60,832 nt of DNA. Source: CAZQSL01 sp964595945 (GTDB lineage Bacteria; UBP15; UBA6099; JAJRTR01). Made by a program: the position numbers and the translations under genes. The DNA lies in NCBI GenBank assembly GCA_964595945.1, contig CAZQSL010000006.1, positions 1 through 60,832 on the forward strand. Direction: 5' to 3'. Below the pieces are notes generated by a model, which saw nothing but the letters and a program-made list of their open reading frames with translations, did not search any database and was not told where the DNA came from. Below, piece by piece: positions 34,506-42,476 of this stretch (position 1 is its first letter; each line of letters begins with the position of its first letter).

Positions 34506-36299
34506 TCATAAAAGTGCAAATCCGCATCGCCGGGCGAGTACGTGCGCAAGCTCGCTTACCCGGTGATGCCATGTGTGGTGCGCGAGCACCCGTTTTTCAG
34601 CCGCGACAATGACCGCCTCCCGCGACTCACTGTCAGCGAGATAGCGCCCGATCACACCGGACACTTCATCAGTGCTGCGAAAACAGCAGATTTCCTTTTC
34701 GGGATCGAACAGTTCATCTAGATCAGAGCGGTAATCGGTCGCCACAAAACCCCCGCACAGAGGAGCGTCAAACACCCGCTGATTGACCGCCTGTCTCAAC
34801 TGGAGTTTTGTGATATTGAGATTGATCACCGAGTCCGCGTAGACCCCGCATATTTCATTTTCGTAGTCTATCCTGCCGCCGTACTTCACCCCCGCAGCCA
34901 TGACGGCCGGCCAGCCATCGTCGCCATATACCGTCACCTGCGCCACGCCGGCCGCGCGGTTGACGATTTCATGCCGCAGCCTGACCGATGCTTCGATCGA
35001 CAGTCCAAGCCACAATTTTTCGACATCGAAATGCCCACGGCAAAGCCCCGTCCGCGCCTCTGTCCGTGCGAAAATCTCACGCGCCCCCTCTGTCGGCGCC
35101 GCTACAATTTCATCAGTCATGGCTGCGACAAATCTTGCGTCATCAGGATCGCCTATCTGCTCAAGTGTCCTGGCAATGCTCTGCGCAACCATCGAATCTC
35201 CCACGAATGAAACAGGCGATACGAATCTGCCACGGCACAAAGCCGCCCTTTCGCGGCTGAATCTCCGGGGACTTGTCCCGAGTGGCAGATAGTGGACTTC
35301 CTCAAACCCCGTGCGACGAAGCGTCTCAGCATACCAGCGGTCCCACACGAATATATGGACATTGGGCAGCACGTGATGCGGCTTCATGGCAAGTGTCGGA
35401 TCGTCGAAAAACCACACGGCCACCGGCACTGCAAGTGCGGCAAAAAACGCGGGCGCACTCCTGAAAACACCGCCGTCGGCCGAGAGAAAAAAATGCGGGC
35501 GGAAATCCGCGACAAATCGCACAAGCGAGTCTTTGACATCAGGCGGCATGCCATCAGGCAGCGAAGAATCGATCGCGACTCTCAGGGTAACCACCTTCGC
35601 GCCAAGAGCCGTGAGAGCTTCCGCGCAGTCGCCGGCTATGATGGGAATGGTCGTGCCGCCGCCGGTGAAGACCGCCACTCGAAGTCCCTCAAGCGATGGC
35701 AGTCCTAACGGCCCCGATGCTTTCCAGACCCGACTTTCCGGCGCTGGAGGCACTGGTATTTCGATTAGCTGTTTGAGAGTTTTTACATAAGGCGAATCCG
35801 CCACTGCATAACCCTGCTCCAGCAACGACGCTATTTCCGATTCGTGACGCTCACATGATTCTGCGAAGACAAATCTCGGCTTGCGGCTGCTGATCAACGC
35901 CGAAAAATCCCGCTGGGAAAAAGCGGCAGCGACGATCGCGTGAAACGAGTCGACTATGACTACCGGCAAGGATACATCGGTGACGGCGCATAGAGACTCG
36001 AACAAATAGCCAAGTCCGAAACCTGAAATCACATATCCCACGACTCCGGCCCTGAGAGCAAGACGCGCAATTTTGTCCGACTCGGCAGCGGGATTGAATG
36101 TACTGTGGACAGATACCCGAGTACCACCGGGCGTCGTGATATGACATGTGGTCATGCCGTTGCGGGCGGGTTCGGTGATGATGGCGAAACCCTCGGGCGG
36201 CACCGGCAAAAGAGAACACAGGATATCCGCCGCGCCAGCGTCATACGCGGCAACGGCCGTGACATTGCGGACGAAGATTTCACTCGAAGGATAATTCAT
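34506..36299 (-). CDS. CgeB/MAF-like glycosyltransferase-type protein
   Basis: 597 aa. The first 200 residues resemble the start of motility-accessory (MAF) proteins, with VGYVISGFGLGYLFESL near 90-105. The rest resembles CgeB-type proteins: VAVFTGGGTTIPIIAGDCAEALTALG, HFFLSADGGVF, VPVAVWFFDDPT near 310, HIFVWDRWYAETLRRTGFEEVHYLPLG near 330, and a C-terminal GT4-like domain with NQRVFDAPLCGGFVATDY followed by DLDELFDPEKEICCF. Such proteins are thought to glycosylate flagellins, pili or spore/surface structures. The acceptor here is unknown; no flagellin gene is in view. AAGGAC precedes the ATG by six bases. It follows the methyltransferase and HD-GYP genes and is probably cotranscribed with them. 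Confidence 0.75.
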   Translation of the reverse strand: MNYPSSEIFVRNVTAVAAYDAGAADILCSLLPVPPEGFAIITEPARNGMTTCHITTPGGTRVSVHSTFNPAAESDKIARLALRAGVVGYVISGFGLGYLFESLCAVTDVSLPVVIVDSFHAIVAAAFSQRDFSALISSRKPRFVFAESCERHESEIASLLEQGYAVADSPYVKTLKQLIEIPVPPAPESRVWKASGPLGLPSLEGLRVAVFTGGGTTIPIIAGDCAEALTALGAKVVTLRVAIDSSLPDGMPPDVKDSLVRFVADFRPHFFLSADGGVFRSAPAFFAALAVPVAVWFFDDPTLAMKPHHVLPNVHIFVWDRWYAETLRRTGFEEVHYLPLGTSPRRFSRERAALCRGRFVSPVSFVGDSMVAQSIARTLEQIGDPDDARFVAAMTDEIVAAPTEGAREIFARTEARTGLCRGHFDVEKLWLGLSIEASVRLRHEIVNRAAGVAQVTVYGDDGWPAVMAAGVKYGGRIDYENEICGVYADSVINLNITKLQLRQAVNQRVFDAPLCGGFVATDYRSDLDELFDPEKEICCFRSTDEVSGVIGRYLADSESREAVIVAAEKRVLAHHTWHHRVSELAHVLARRCGFALL

Positions 36300-36351
36300 T
36301 AATCAGTCCTTATCTTTTCAGTGCATTTGGAAAAGGCGCATAGTCCGGTAT

Positions 36352-37302
36352 TCACTTTTTTCCGCCACCGGGATTCTGGAAAAAAAAGATCGTATAATGC
36401 GTGATGTTGGGGACATAGGCGTGTGGGTATCCGAAGGGTTTGGTCTTGACTGAAGGATTGTCCCAGATTTTTTCGCCCTTGAGGACAAATCCCTGAAGTG
36501 TGGCCGTACGGATATAGTCGGAATTAAGATAAAGGTATTCGCCTTCGGTATAGACATTGCGCGCGAAGAGCGCAGCATATCCACCTGGTGCCACCACCCG
36601 CCGCAGGTTGGCGAACAGGCTCGTGAGCATTTCGAAATAGAGTTCGAACGACGGCTCCGCTCCCATGTCAGGCGAGTACCATTCATCGAGACTGACCGGA
36701 TCGGGCGGATCGACGATGGCAAATGATGCCGTGGCGGGCGCTATGTGGCGCGTGAGTGTAAGTGAGTCACCGCCAGTCATGTTGCGAAGCGGTATGCCGG
36801 TAGATTCGCAGATTTTTTTGTATCCGTCCACCCACTGCTGCTTGATCTCGATACCGATTGCAGGCCTGTCAAGCATGGCGGCGGCGATAAGCGCGGAGCC
36901 GGTACCAGCGAATGGGTCTATAACCGTTTCGCCCGGTTTGGTGAAAAAAGCGATCAGCAGCCCGAGCAGATTGGGGCTTTTATATTCGGGGTGCGTGCGC
37001 CTGATTTCGTGCCCCGGGAACTGGGGAAACCTCTCGCGCATGACAGTCTTGGTAAACCGCAGCCACTCGGCGCTTGTGAATTCATTCTTCTTGTTGCGTG
37101 CGTCCTTTTTGCCGGACTGGGCAGCAAGAAATGGAAAATGCCGCAAAAAATCATCGGCGAGTGGTTTTTCTTCGAGATTGAACAGGCGAAGGATATGCAT
37201 CAGGTCACGGCAAGTCTCGGCATCGGCGCAGTTGGCGCACATGAAAATCGGACTGCGGCAATAAAACGCAACTGGATCAGTGTCAAAAGGTTTGTCAGTC
37301 AT
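36352..37302 (-). CDS. N6/N4-type DNA methyltransferase-like protein, no restriction partner
   Basis: 316 aa with a SAM-dependent methyltransferase core of the DNA amino-methyltransferase superfamily. Motif I is ETVIDPFAGTGSAL near residue 129, preceded by HPEYKSPNLLGLLIAFF, and the motif IV position reads IVDPPDPVS (DPPD in place of the usual DPPY) near residue 198. Motif I precedes motif IV, unlike the common beta-class order. The N-terminus has four Cys in a short stretch (YCRSPIFMCANCADAETC), a possible metal site. No endonuclease gene is adjacent, so it may be an orphan methylase or act on another substrate such as RNA. Starts with ATG; the Shine-Dalgarno is weak. Neighbours are HD-GYP upstream and CgeB-like downstream. 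Confidence 0.75.
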   Translation of the reverse strand: MTDKPFDTDPVAFYCRSPIFMCANCADAETCRDLMHILRLFNLEEKPLADDFLRHFPFLAAQSGKKDARNKKNEFTSAEWLRFTKTVMRERFPQFPGHEIRRTHPEYKSPNLLGLLIAFFTKPGETVIDPFAGTGSALIAAAMLDRPAIGIEIKQQWVDGYKKICESTGIPLRNMTGGDSLTLTRHIAPATASFAIVDPPDPVSLDEWYSPDMGAEPSFELYFEMLTSLFANLRRVVAPGGYAALFARNVYTEGEYLYLNSDYIRTATLQGFVLKGEKIWDNPSVKTKPFGYPHAYVPNITHYTIFFFQNPGGGKK

Positions 37303-37333
37303 GGGCTTGTGCTATCAGTCAGCGCCGCCGGAA

Positions 37334-38749
37334 TCAGCGGATTGGCGCGGTATTGAATGCGGTGGTTTCACCGATGTAGAGATCGTTGGTGTGCAGCAGA
37401 TTCATCGTCTTGCCGGCAACAGCGCGTGTGGGATCGACATAGCAGTGGACGAGTTCGACGACCGGACGATCCGGGCGGCCGGGATTCTGCTCTTTGATGA
37501 CACACTTGAATACCGGGTTGGGCGTCTTCACATGATACAGGTCAGCCACTTCGTTGATCTCGAAAAGCATGAGTACGCTTTCAAAACACAGGACGAGTTC
37601 GCGATCGAACATCGGTGGTTTGATGGTGCCATCCGGCAAAGTTTTTTCCTCGGACATGTGATAGAGCCATTCGAGGACTTTGGTGCGGGCAAATTTTTTG
37701 CGCCACGGGCGGTCTGTCGTCATCGAGTCGAAGCAATCGATGATGCCGAGTATCTGAGAAAAGATATGGAATGAATTTTTCCTGCGTGGATAACCGCTTG
37801 CGTCGACACGTTCGTGGTGATTTTCGATCACGTGCCGCGCAAGGGGCCGGTTGTTGAAAAACACATGGTACTGGAGGATATTCATGGAGACTTCGACGTG
37901 TTTTTTGAGGATGTTGTGTTCTTCCGGCGTGATGACGCCCTGCTTGGCAAGAATTTCTGGCATGCCGGCGTGGAGGTAGCCGATGTCGTGCATAAAGGCT
38001 CCGAGAGCGGCGCTGAGCACATCGTCGTCGGTGAAGTAAAAGAGCATTTCCTTGCGTTTGTCGTGGCTGAAGGCACGCGAAAACTTGAGTTCGGCGCTGA
38101 CTGCGCCCTTGCGTTTGAGATTGGCGTTGTAGCGCGCGACGGTGGCGAGAAAGTACAGACCGCAATTTGCCATGTGATGGAACATATAGTTGCTCTCGGT
38201 CCTGTTGTCGCTGAGATTGACGAGAGTCTTGTCGATGCGGATCGAAGACAGGGGGCCTTCGATGAGTTCTCCGCAGTAACTGTAAAATTTTTCGAGTTTT
38301 TCCATGCTGATGATGGCTTCGGAGAAAGCCTTGAGGTGCTTGATTTCAGTCTGGGAGCGCTCCGGGTCGAGATGTGTGAGAGCGCCCTTGCTCATCAGTG
38401 TGGCAGCGGCGCCGCGTGTCATCTGCCTGATACGAAGCAGTTCGCGGCCCGGGTCTTTTTCGGTAAGGATTTCCGCGAGCATGTCAGCGATGTCGGCCTT
38501 GATCGTGCGGAAGCGTTCGATCATCGTGACGGATTCTTCTTCGTCCCCATCGACAATGATATCCTGCTGCGCTTCGTTTTTGTCACGCACCCAAACTTCG
38601 AGAAAACCGAGTTTTTTCAACGCCTGTATCACTTTGTCAGACACTTCAATCCCGGCGCTGTAACCGGTTATGCCCTTGCCCATCAATACAGGCCGGGCAA
38701 GTATCAGCTCCTGCCCCGGATCGATTTCATCAAGTGTGATTTTTTGCAT
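37334..38749 (-). CDS. HD-GYP domain protein (probable cyclic-di-GMP phosphodiesterase)
   Basis: 471 aa. Residues 190-400 form an HD-GYP domain: FMHDIGYLH with His/Asp near 254-255, HVEVSMNILQ, and ENHHERVDASGYPRR near 308, where HHExxDGxGYP is usual. The N-terminal ~180 residues have a short conserved start (ILARPVLMGKGI and VSDKVIQALKKLGFLEVWV, as in many HD-GYP proteins) and then helices. HD-GYP enzymes hydrolyse c-di-GMP or cGAMP. The Gly in the DG position is Ala here, which some active family members share. AAGGGG lies 11 bases before ATG. It heads a three-gene run with the methyltransferase and the glycosyltransferase; a link to surface-structure control is plausible. Confidence 0.88.
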   Translation of the reverse strand: MQKITLDEIDPGQELILARPVLMGKGITGYSAGIEVSDKVIQALKKLGFLEVWVRDKNEAQQDIIVDGDEEESVTMIERFRTIKADIADMLAEILTEKDPGRELLRIRQMTRGAAATLMSKGALTHLDPERSQTEIKHLKAFSEAIISMEKLEKFYSYCGELIEGPLSSIRIDKTLVNLSDNRTESNYMFHHMANCGLYFLATVARYNANLKRKGAVSAELKFSRAFSHDKRKEMLFYFTDDDVLSAALGAFMHDIGYLHAGMPEILAKQGVITPEEHNILKKHVEVSMNILQYHVFFNNRPLARHVIENHHERVDASGYPRRKNSFHIFSQILGIIDCFDSMTTDRPWRKKFARTKVLEWLYHMSEEKTLPDGTIKPPMFDRELVLCFESVLMLFEINEVADLYHVKTPNPVFKCVIKEQNPGRPDRPVVELVHCYVDPTRAVAGKTMNLLHTNDLYIGETTAFNTAPIR

Positions 38750-38976
38750 TATCGAGAAAACCCCTTAAGGTAGATACAGTTACCGATAAATTTTCCATAA
38801 TTATTATACCCCGATTTCCAAATGACAAAAGTGATGCAAGGTATACTTTTTTCAGAACAGTATCATGATGGAGCGCGCAAGCCAATGTCACCTGCCACAT
38901 GTGCAAATAATTCCGTCCCCGCATATCCATGTTATCTCCCTGCCTGTCTTATAATAAGTGGAAGGACGGTGATGCC

Positions 38977-39672
38977 GTGAAAACATCTCTTGCACAGAAA
39001 ATGCGTCTGCTCGCAACCGCGACAGCACTGATGTTACCGCTATACTTTGCCGCGCGAGCGCATACCGCGCCAGTGACACCATCGCATGCCGTACATATTC
39101 ACATGTATGAAGGCGTAGACAGGGAGATGGTTGACCTGATGATGATCGTCGTGAAGGAAAATCTCCCTGACGTTGCTTTCATCATACACGACGATAGCAG
39201 GCTCAAAACCCCCAAAGACGCCTATGTACCCCAGCGGCGCAACCTCTATTGCGGCGCATTTCTCAACCAGCTCCAGCAACTCGAACAACCTAACGCCATC
39301 GCAACGATCGGTGTAACGGACCAGGATATTTTCGTAGGCGGCCTGAAATCCATTTTCGGATGTTCCAACCCCGAGCAGAAAGCAGCTGCCGTAACGACTC
39401 TCAAGGTACATGAACCAGGAGCTGACGACGCCATCATGCAGCCGAGGCGTCTTGCGAAAATCATGCTGCACGAACTCGGGCACCTGTTCGGTTTCGACCA
39501 CTGTCTCGACATAGAAGACTGTTGCGTGATGGTCACCAATTCAAGGATAGACGGACTCGACGCCACTCCGGTCAACTACTGCGAACTCCAGAAAACCATG
39601 ATCAGGCAGCGACTCATCGACATCGGCGCACTGGATGAACCGGGAAGCGCCGAAACAGACGAAGACAAGTAG
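38977..39672 (+). CDS. Exported archaemetzincin-like zinc metalloprotease
   Basis: 231 aa. The zinc site HELGHLFGFDHC (His165, Glu166, His169, His175) is followed by CCVM and then D..PVNYCE, which together match the archaemetzincin consensus HExxHxxGxxHC(x)nCxM...(C). Unlike most archaemetzincins, the protein begins with a basic, hydrophobic signal-peptide-like segment (MRLLATATALMLPLYFAARA) and should be exported. Start GTG 38977 is preceded by AAGGACGG, and a TATAAT at 38950 lies just upstream with no good -35. The substrate is unknown. No partner gene is evident; the TPR gene follows after 50 bases in the same direction. Confidence 0.85.
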   Translation: MKTSLAQKMRLLATATALMLPLYFAARAHTAPVTPSHAVHIHMYEGVDREMVDLMMIVVKENLPDVAFIIHDDSRLKTPKDAYVPQRRNLYCGAFLNQLQQLEQPNAIATIGVTDQDIFVGGLKSIFGCSNPEQKAAAVTTLKVHEPGADDAIMQPRRLAKIMLHELGHLFGFDHCLDIEDCCVMVTNSRIDGLDATPVNYCELQKTMIRQRLIDIGALDEPGSAETDEDK

Positions 39673-39722
39673 AGACACACCCTTCTCTCCTGCTATTGGA
39701 CTCTCACTACGGACGTGCAAAA

Positions 39723-41201
39723 ATGCCCGGTGAAACAGACACTCTCATTTCCATTGCCAGAGATGCGGCAGGTTTCGGGTTCATATCATTTCTGGCGTGG
39801 CGGATCTTCGCGAAAAACACGCGGGTGAAACGACTGCACGAAAAACTCCGCAAAGCCGCATCTGTCGACGACTGCCCGACCGTGATTGACACTGTTGACG
39901 AAATAATCGGCAAAGTCACCCCAGAGGCCAAGTACAACACAAGACTCGAATTCGTACAGGACTGCCGCGAAAAGGGACGCTACGAACTCGCCCTTTCCAT
40001 ACTCATGCGCACGCACGCAGACTATCCGTCAAAAACCTCGGTGCCACTCGAAATAGGCCAGGTCTACCACGAAGCCGGCGAATACCGCAAGGCCCTCGTC
40101 TGGTACGCCAGAGCGATGAAAATGGGACACGAGCGCACCGAATGCCTGTACAGCATGGGCGTGACACAGTACTACCGCGACCGTTACGCCATGTCTGTAA
40201 CACTGTTCACAAAAGTGATCGACAACACGCCGGACTATTTCGACGCATTGATGTTCAGAGCCTATGCAAGGAAAGAATGTGGTGATATCGAGGGAGCCAA
40301 AGCGGACTTCGACCGCGCCAGCGCCCTGGCTCCAGATTCACCGCGTGCATTTTACGGCAGAGGCCGGATGTTTGCCGACGAGGAAATGAACGAAGAAGCG
40401 GTTGCGGACTTCACGGCTGCCATCAGACTCGACCCCGGCAACTACCATGCCTACATCGGCCGGGGAGTATGCCTCTGCCGCATGAAACGCTACAACGAAG
40501 CCCTCGACGACCTCTGTTTCCTCGCCGAAAGAAACATCGTCAACGGCGACATCCTCTACTTCCGCTCCGAGGCATATCTGAATACTGGAAAGTATCGCGA
40601 AGCAATCACCGACTGCACGGAATTCATAAATAATGCCGAAGAGCAAAACGTCGATGTCTACTACAACCGCGCCGTCGCACGTTCGTACATCGGCGATTAC
40701 CACTCCGCACTCGCTGATTTTTCCCGCGCCATCGACTGCGCAACAGAGCCGGTCCCCTGGATACTCTACCGCCGTGGCGGCATCCATTATCATCTCGAAA
40801 TGTTCGACAAGGCGCTCGCCGACCTTGACGCGGCAATCTATCTCGACGCGAAAAACGAATACTTCTGGCTCCAGCGCGGCAAGGTCATGCTATATCTCGA
40901 AAACTTCCACAATGCACACAGTGACCTCACTCGCGCACTCGATCTCAACCCGCTTCTCCACGAAGCCCTCTACAGCAGGGCATTCGCCTGCGCCAAGCTC
41001 GACCACCCCGGCGACGCCCTGCGCGACGCATCTCTCTCCATCACTCTCAGCCCCTCAGACGCCGACTACTACCGCCGCCGCGCGTGGATATACTCTCTGC
41101 TCGGAGACAGCCAAAACGAAACCGCCGACCTGAGCAGAGCCACACTCCTCGAACTCGCCAGTTCCCACATCCCTGACCATGACGAAAACGGCATCCCGTA
41201 A
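39723..41201 (+). CDS. TPR-repeat protein with N-terminal membrane segment
   Basis: 492 aa built largely of tetratricopeptide repeats (at least nine in about residues 75-480, for example YRKALVWYARAMKMG, GAKADFDRASALAPDS, EAVADFTAAIRLDPGN, ALADLDAAIYLDA, HSDLTRALDLNP). The first 40 residues have a weakly hydrophobic stretch, DAAGFGFISFLAWRIFA, that may anchor the protein. The TTG at 39696 would add nine residues; I favour ATG 39723. TPR proteins are scaffolds, so no enzymatic role can be proposed. It lies between the metalloprotease and a promoter at 41218. Confidence 0.85.
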   Translation: MPGETDTLISIARDAAGFGFISFLAWRIFAKNTRVKRLHEKLRKAASVDDCPTVIDTVDEIIGKVTPEAKYNTRLEFVQDCREKGRYELALSILMRTHADYPSKTSVPLEIGQVYHEAGEYRKALVWYARAMKMGHERTECLYSMGVTQYYRDRYAMSVTLFTKVIDNTPDYFDALMFRAYARKECGDIEGAKADFDRASALAPDSPRAFYGRGRMFADEEMNEEAVADFTAAIRLDPGNYHAYIGRGVCLCRMKRYNEALDDLCFLAERNIVNGDILYFRSEAYLNTGKYREAITDCTEFINNAEEQNVDVYYNRAVARSYIGDYHSALADFSRAIDCATEPVPWILYRRGGIHYHLEMFDKALADLDAAIYLDAKNEYFWLQRGKVMLYLENFHNAHSDLTRALDLNPLLHEALYSRAFACAKLDHPGDALRDASLSITLSPSDADYYRRRAWIYSLLGDSQNETADLSRATLLELASSHIPDHDENGIP

Positions 41202-41217
41202 AATATCGCTCGCCCCC

Positions 41218-41248
41218 TTGATCTCACGCGCGAAGATGATGATATAAT
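41218..41248 (+). promoter_or_regulatory. Possible extended -10 promoter for the LolA-like gene
   Basis: TGATATAAT (extended -10, TATAAT at 41243-41248) with a poor -35 TTGATC at 41218-41223 and a long 19-bp spacer. It lies 84 bases before ATG 41332. Confidence 0.4.
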
Positions 41249-41331
41249 GGCACGCATGAGCGGGACACAGACAGGGCTTCGCGCCCTCGCTTCCCACCAA
41301 CCTTCTGACCACCATCACAGGGAGAAATGCC

Positions 41332-42216
41332 ATGAAACGCACAATCACAAGAATCATCCTGATCGCGGCGACACTATGTATCCCTCTTGCCTGCATCGGG
41401 GCAGCCGACCTGAAAGACCCGAAGGTCATTCTGAAAAAATCCCGGGAATACGTGCTTTCGCTCGAAAGCTTCGAGTACAACAACGTCGGCGAAGGATGGG
41501 ACACCAACCCCGAAGCAAGCGCCCAACGCGTCTCGGCCTCCGCCGATGAAGCAGCCAAAAAATTCGGCAGCGTCGCCAACGTCGCGAAAGACGTCAAAAA
41601 AGAAGCCGACAACGCCGACACCAGCAAGTGGGTAAAAAAACGCTACGAAACCATCAACCGTTTCAAAAAACCATATCTCGTCCAGTCAAAATGCGTCATG
41701 TCAGACTACACCCCCAAAATCATCTGGGACTCGATCCTCACGTACCGGCCCGACAAAGACCCGGGCATTTTCTACTTCAAACCAAAAATATCTCCCGTCG
41801 GCATCAAGCGCGACATCACCAGCGAATCGGGCGGCCTGCCTGCCCAGGTGTTTTTCACTGATTACGCCATCCTCGACGTACTCTCAAAAAACCTCAAACC
41901 GACATTCCTCGGTACCAAAAAAATAGGTGACAAAAGCACTTACGCCATCGCTTTCACCTTCCCAAAAGACCACAAATTCAAAAATATGAAGATCGACTCA
42001 AAAAAATGGGGAGTCCCCAAGGAAGCACAACCCATTTTCGAAAAGGAAGTCACAAACAACCTGACCGACAAATATATCGCAAAATCCATTTTCTACTTCG
42101 ACAAAACCACGCTCCTCGCCATCGTCCGCGAAGACTATCTCGCCGACGGAAAACTCCTCAGACGCCGCGAGTGGAGCAGGATCAAAGTCAATTCGCTCAC
42201 GGATAAAGATTTCTGA
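41332..42216 (+). CDS. Exported LolA/DUF1571-like protein
   Basis: 294 aa with a clear signal peptide (MKRTITRIILIAATLCIPLACIGAAD). PLAC resembles a lipobox but has Pro at -3, so signal peptidase I cleavage after IGA is equally possible. The mature part is lysine-rich, with a helical region (about 55-95), then repeated beta-strand-like stretches of the type seen in LolA/DUF1571 proteins (GIFYFKPKISPVGIKRDI, IYFDKTTLLAIVREDY). The family assignment is tentative. AGGGAG precedes the ATG by eight bases, and an intrinsic terminator follows 19 bases after the stop, so the gene is monocistronic. Confidence 0.55.
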   Translation: MKRTITRIILIAATLCIPLACIGAADLKDPKVILKKSREYVLSLESFEYNNVGEGWDTNPEASAQRVSASADEAAKKFGSVANVAKDVKKEADNADTSKWVKKRYETINRFKKPYLVQSKCVMSDYTPKIIWDSILTYRPDKDPGIFYFKPKISPVGIKRDITSESGGLPAQVFFTDYAILDVLSKNLKPTFLGTKKIGDKSTYAIAFTFPKDHKFKNMKIDSKKWGVPKEAQPIFEKEVTNNLTDKYIAKSIFYFDKTTLLAIVREDYLADGKLLRRREWSRIKVNSLTDKDF

Positions 42217-42234
42217 TCAAAGCAGAGTTCTCTC

Positions 42235-42279
42235 AAAGCGGCACGATCGCACCTGAACATTCGTGCCGCTTTACTTTTA
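42235..42279 (+). terminator. Intrinsic terminator
   Basis: AAAGCGGCACGA (42235-42246) pairs perfectly over 12 bp with 42261-42272, followed by a T-rich run (TTACTTTTAC). It ends the transcript of the LolA-like gene and isolates it from the downstream tRNA. Confidence 0.9.
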
Positions 42280-42319
42280 CGGACATGTCGCCAGCCCTGT
42301 TCAATACACAGAGGGAGAT

Positions 42320-42347
42320 TGACATATCCGCTTCTCCAGTTAGAATA
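42320..42347 (+). promoter_or_regulatory. Sigma-70-type promoter for tRNA-Thr
   Basis: Consensus TTGACA at 42320-42325 and TAGAAT at 42342-42347 with a 16-bp spacer, 22 bases before the tRNA 5' end. It probably also serves the AsmA-like and pth genes, since no terminator follows the tRNA. Confidence 0.65.
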
Positions 42348-42369
42348 TACAATCGTCAGATGCTGACAC

Positions 42370-42442
42370 GCCAACGTAGCTCAGGTGGTAGAGCAGCTCA
42401 CTCGTAATGAGCAGGTCGCCGGTTCGAGTCCGGCTGTTGGCT
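42370..42442 (+). tRNA. tRNA-Thr (anticodon CGT)
   Basis: Complete 73-nt cloverleaf: acceptor GCCAACG pairs with TGTTGGC with a G-T at the inner end; the D arm is GCTC...GAGC; the anticodon stem is GCTCA/TGAGC with loop CTCGTAA and anticodon CGT, reading ACG; the T arm is GCCGG-TTCGAGT-CCGGC. The discriminator is T and the 3' CCA is not encoded, so it must be added post-transcriptionally. A T at discriminator position 73 is acceptable for threonine. Confidence 0.95.
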
Positions 42443-42457
42443 CTCTTGCTACTACTG

Positions 42458-42471
42458 GAACCGCGCGGTTC
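42458..42471. repeat. Perfect 14-bp palindrome between tRNA and AsmA-like gene
   Basis: GAACCGCGCGGTTC is its own reverse complement, 16 bases after the tRNA and just before ATG 42477. There is no T tract. It could mark the tRNA 3' processing boundary, a protein site, or occlude the ribosome-binding site, since no Shine-Dalgarno is visible. Confidence 0.5.
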
Positions 42472-42476
42472 ACTAT

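Noticed and set aside
34506..38749. Candidate anti-phage defence island (methyltransferase next to an HD protein)
   Set aside because: The HD domain is of the HD-GYP type, the third gene is glycosyltransferase-like, and no nuclease, helicase or sensor gene is present.
37814..38773. 319-aa plus-strand frame opposite the HD-GYP gene
   Set aside because: Antisense shadow; the minus-strand frame has the HD and GYP motifs and a ribosome-binding site.
38803..38828. Minus-strand TATAAT with TTGTCA before the HD-GYP gene
   Set aside because: Spacer is only 14 bp; too short to support a promoter call.
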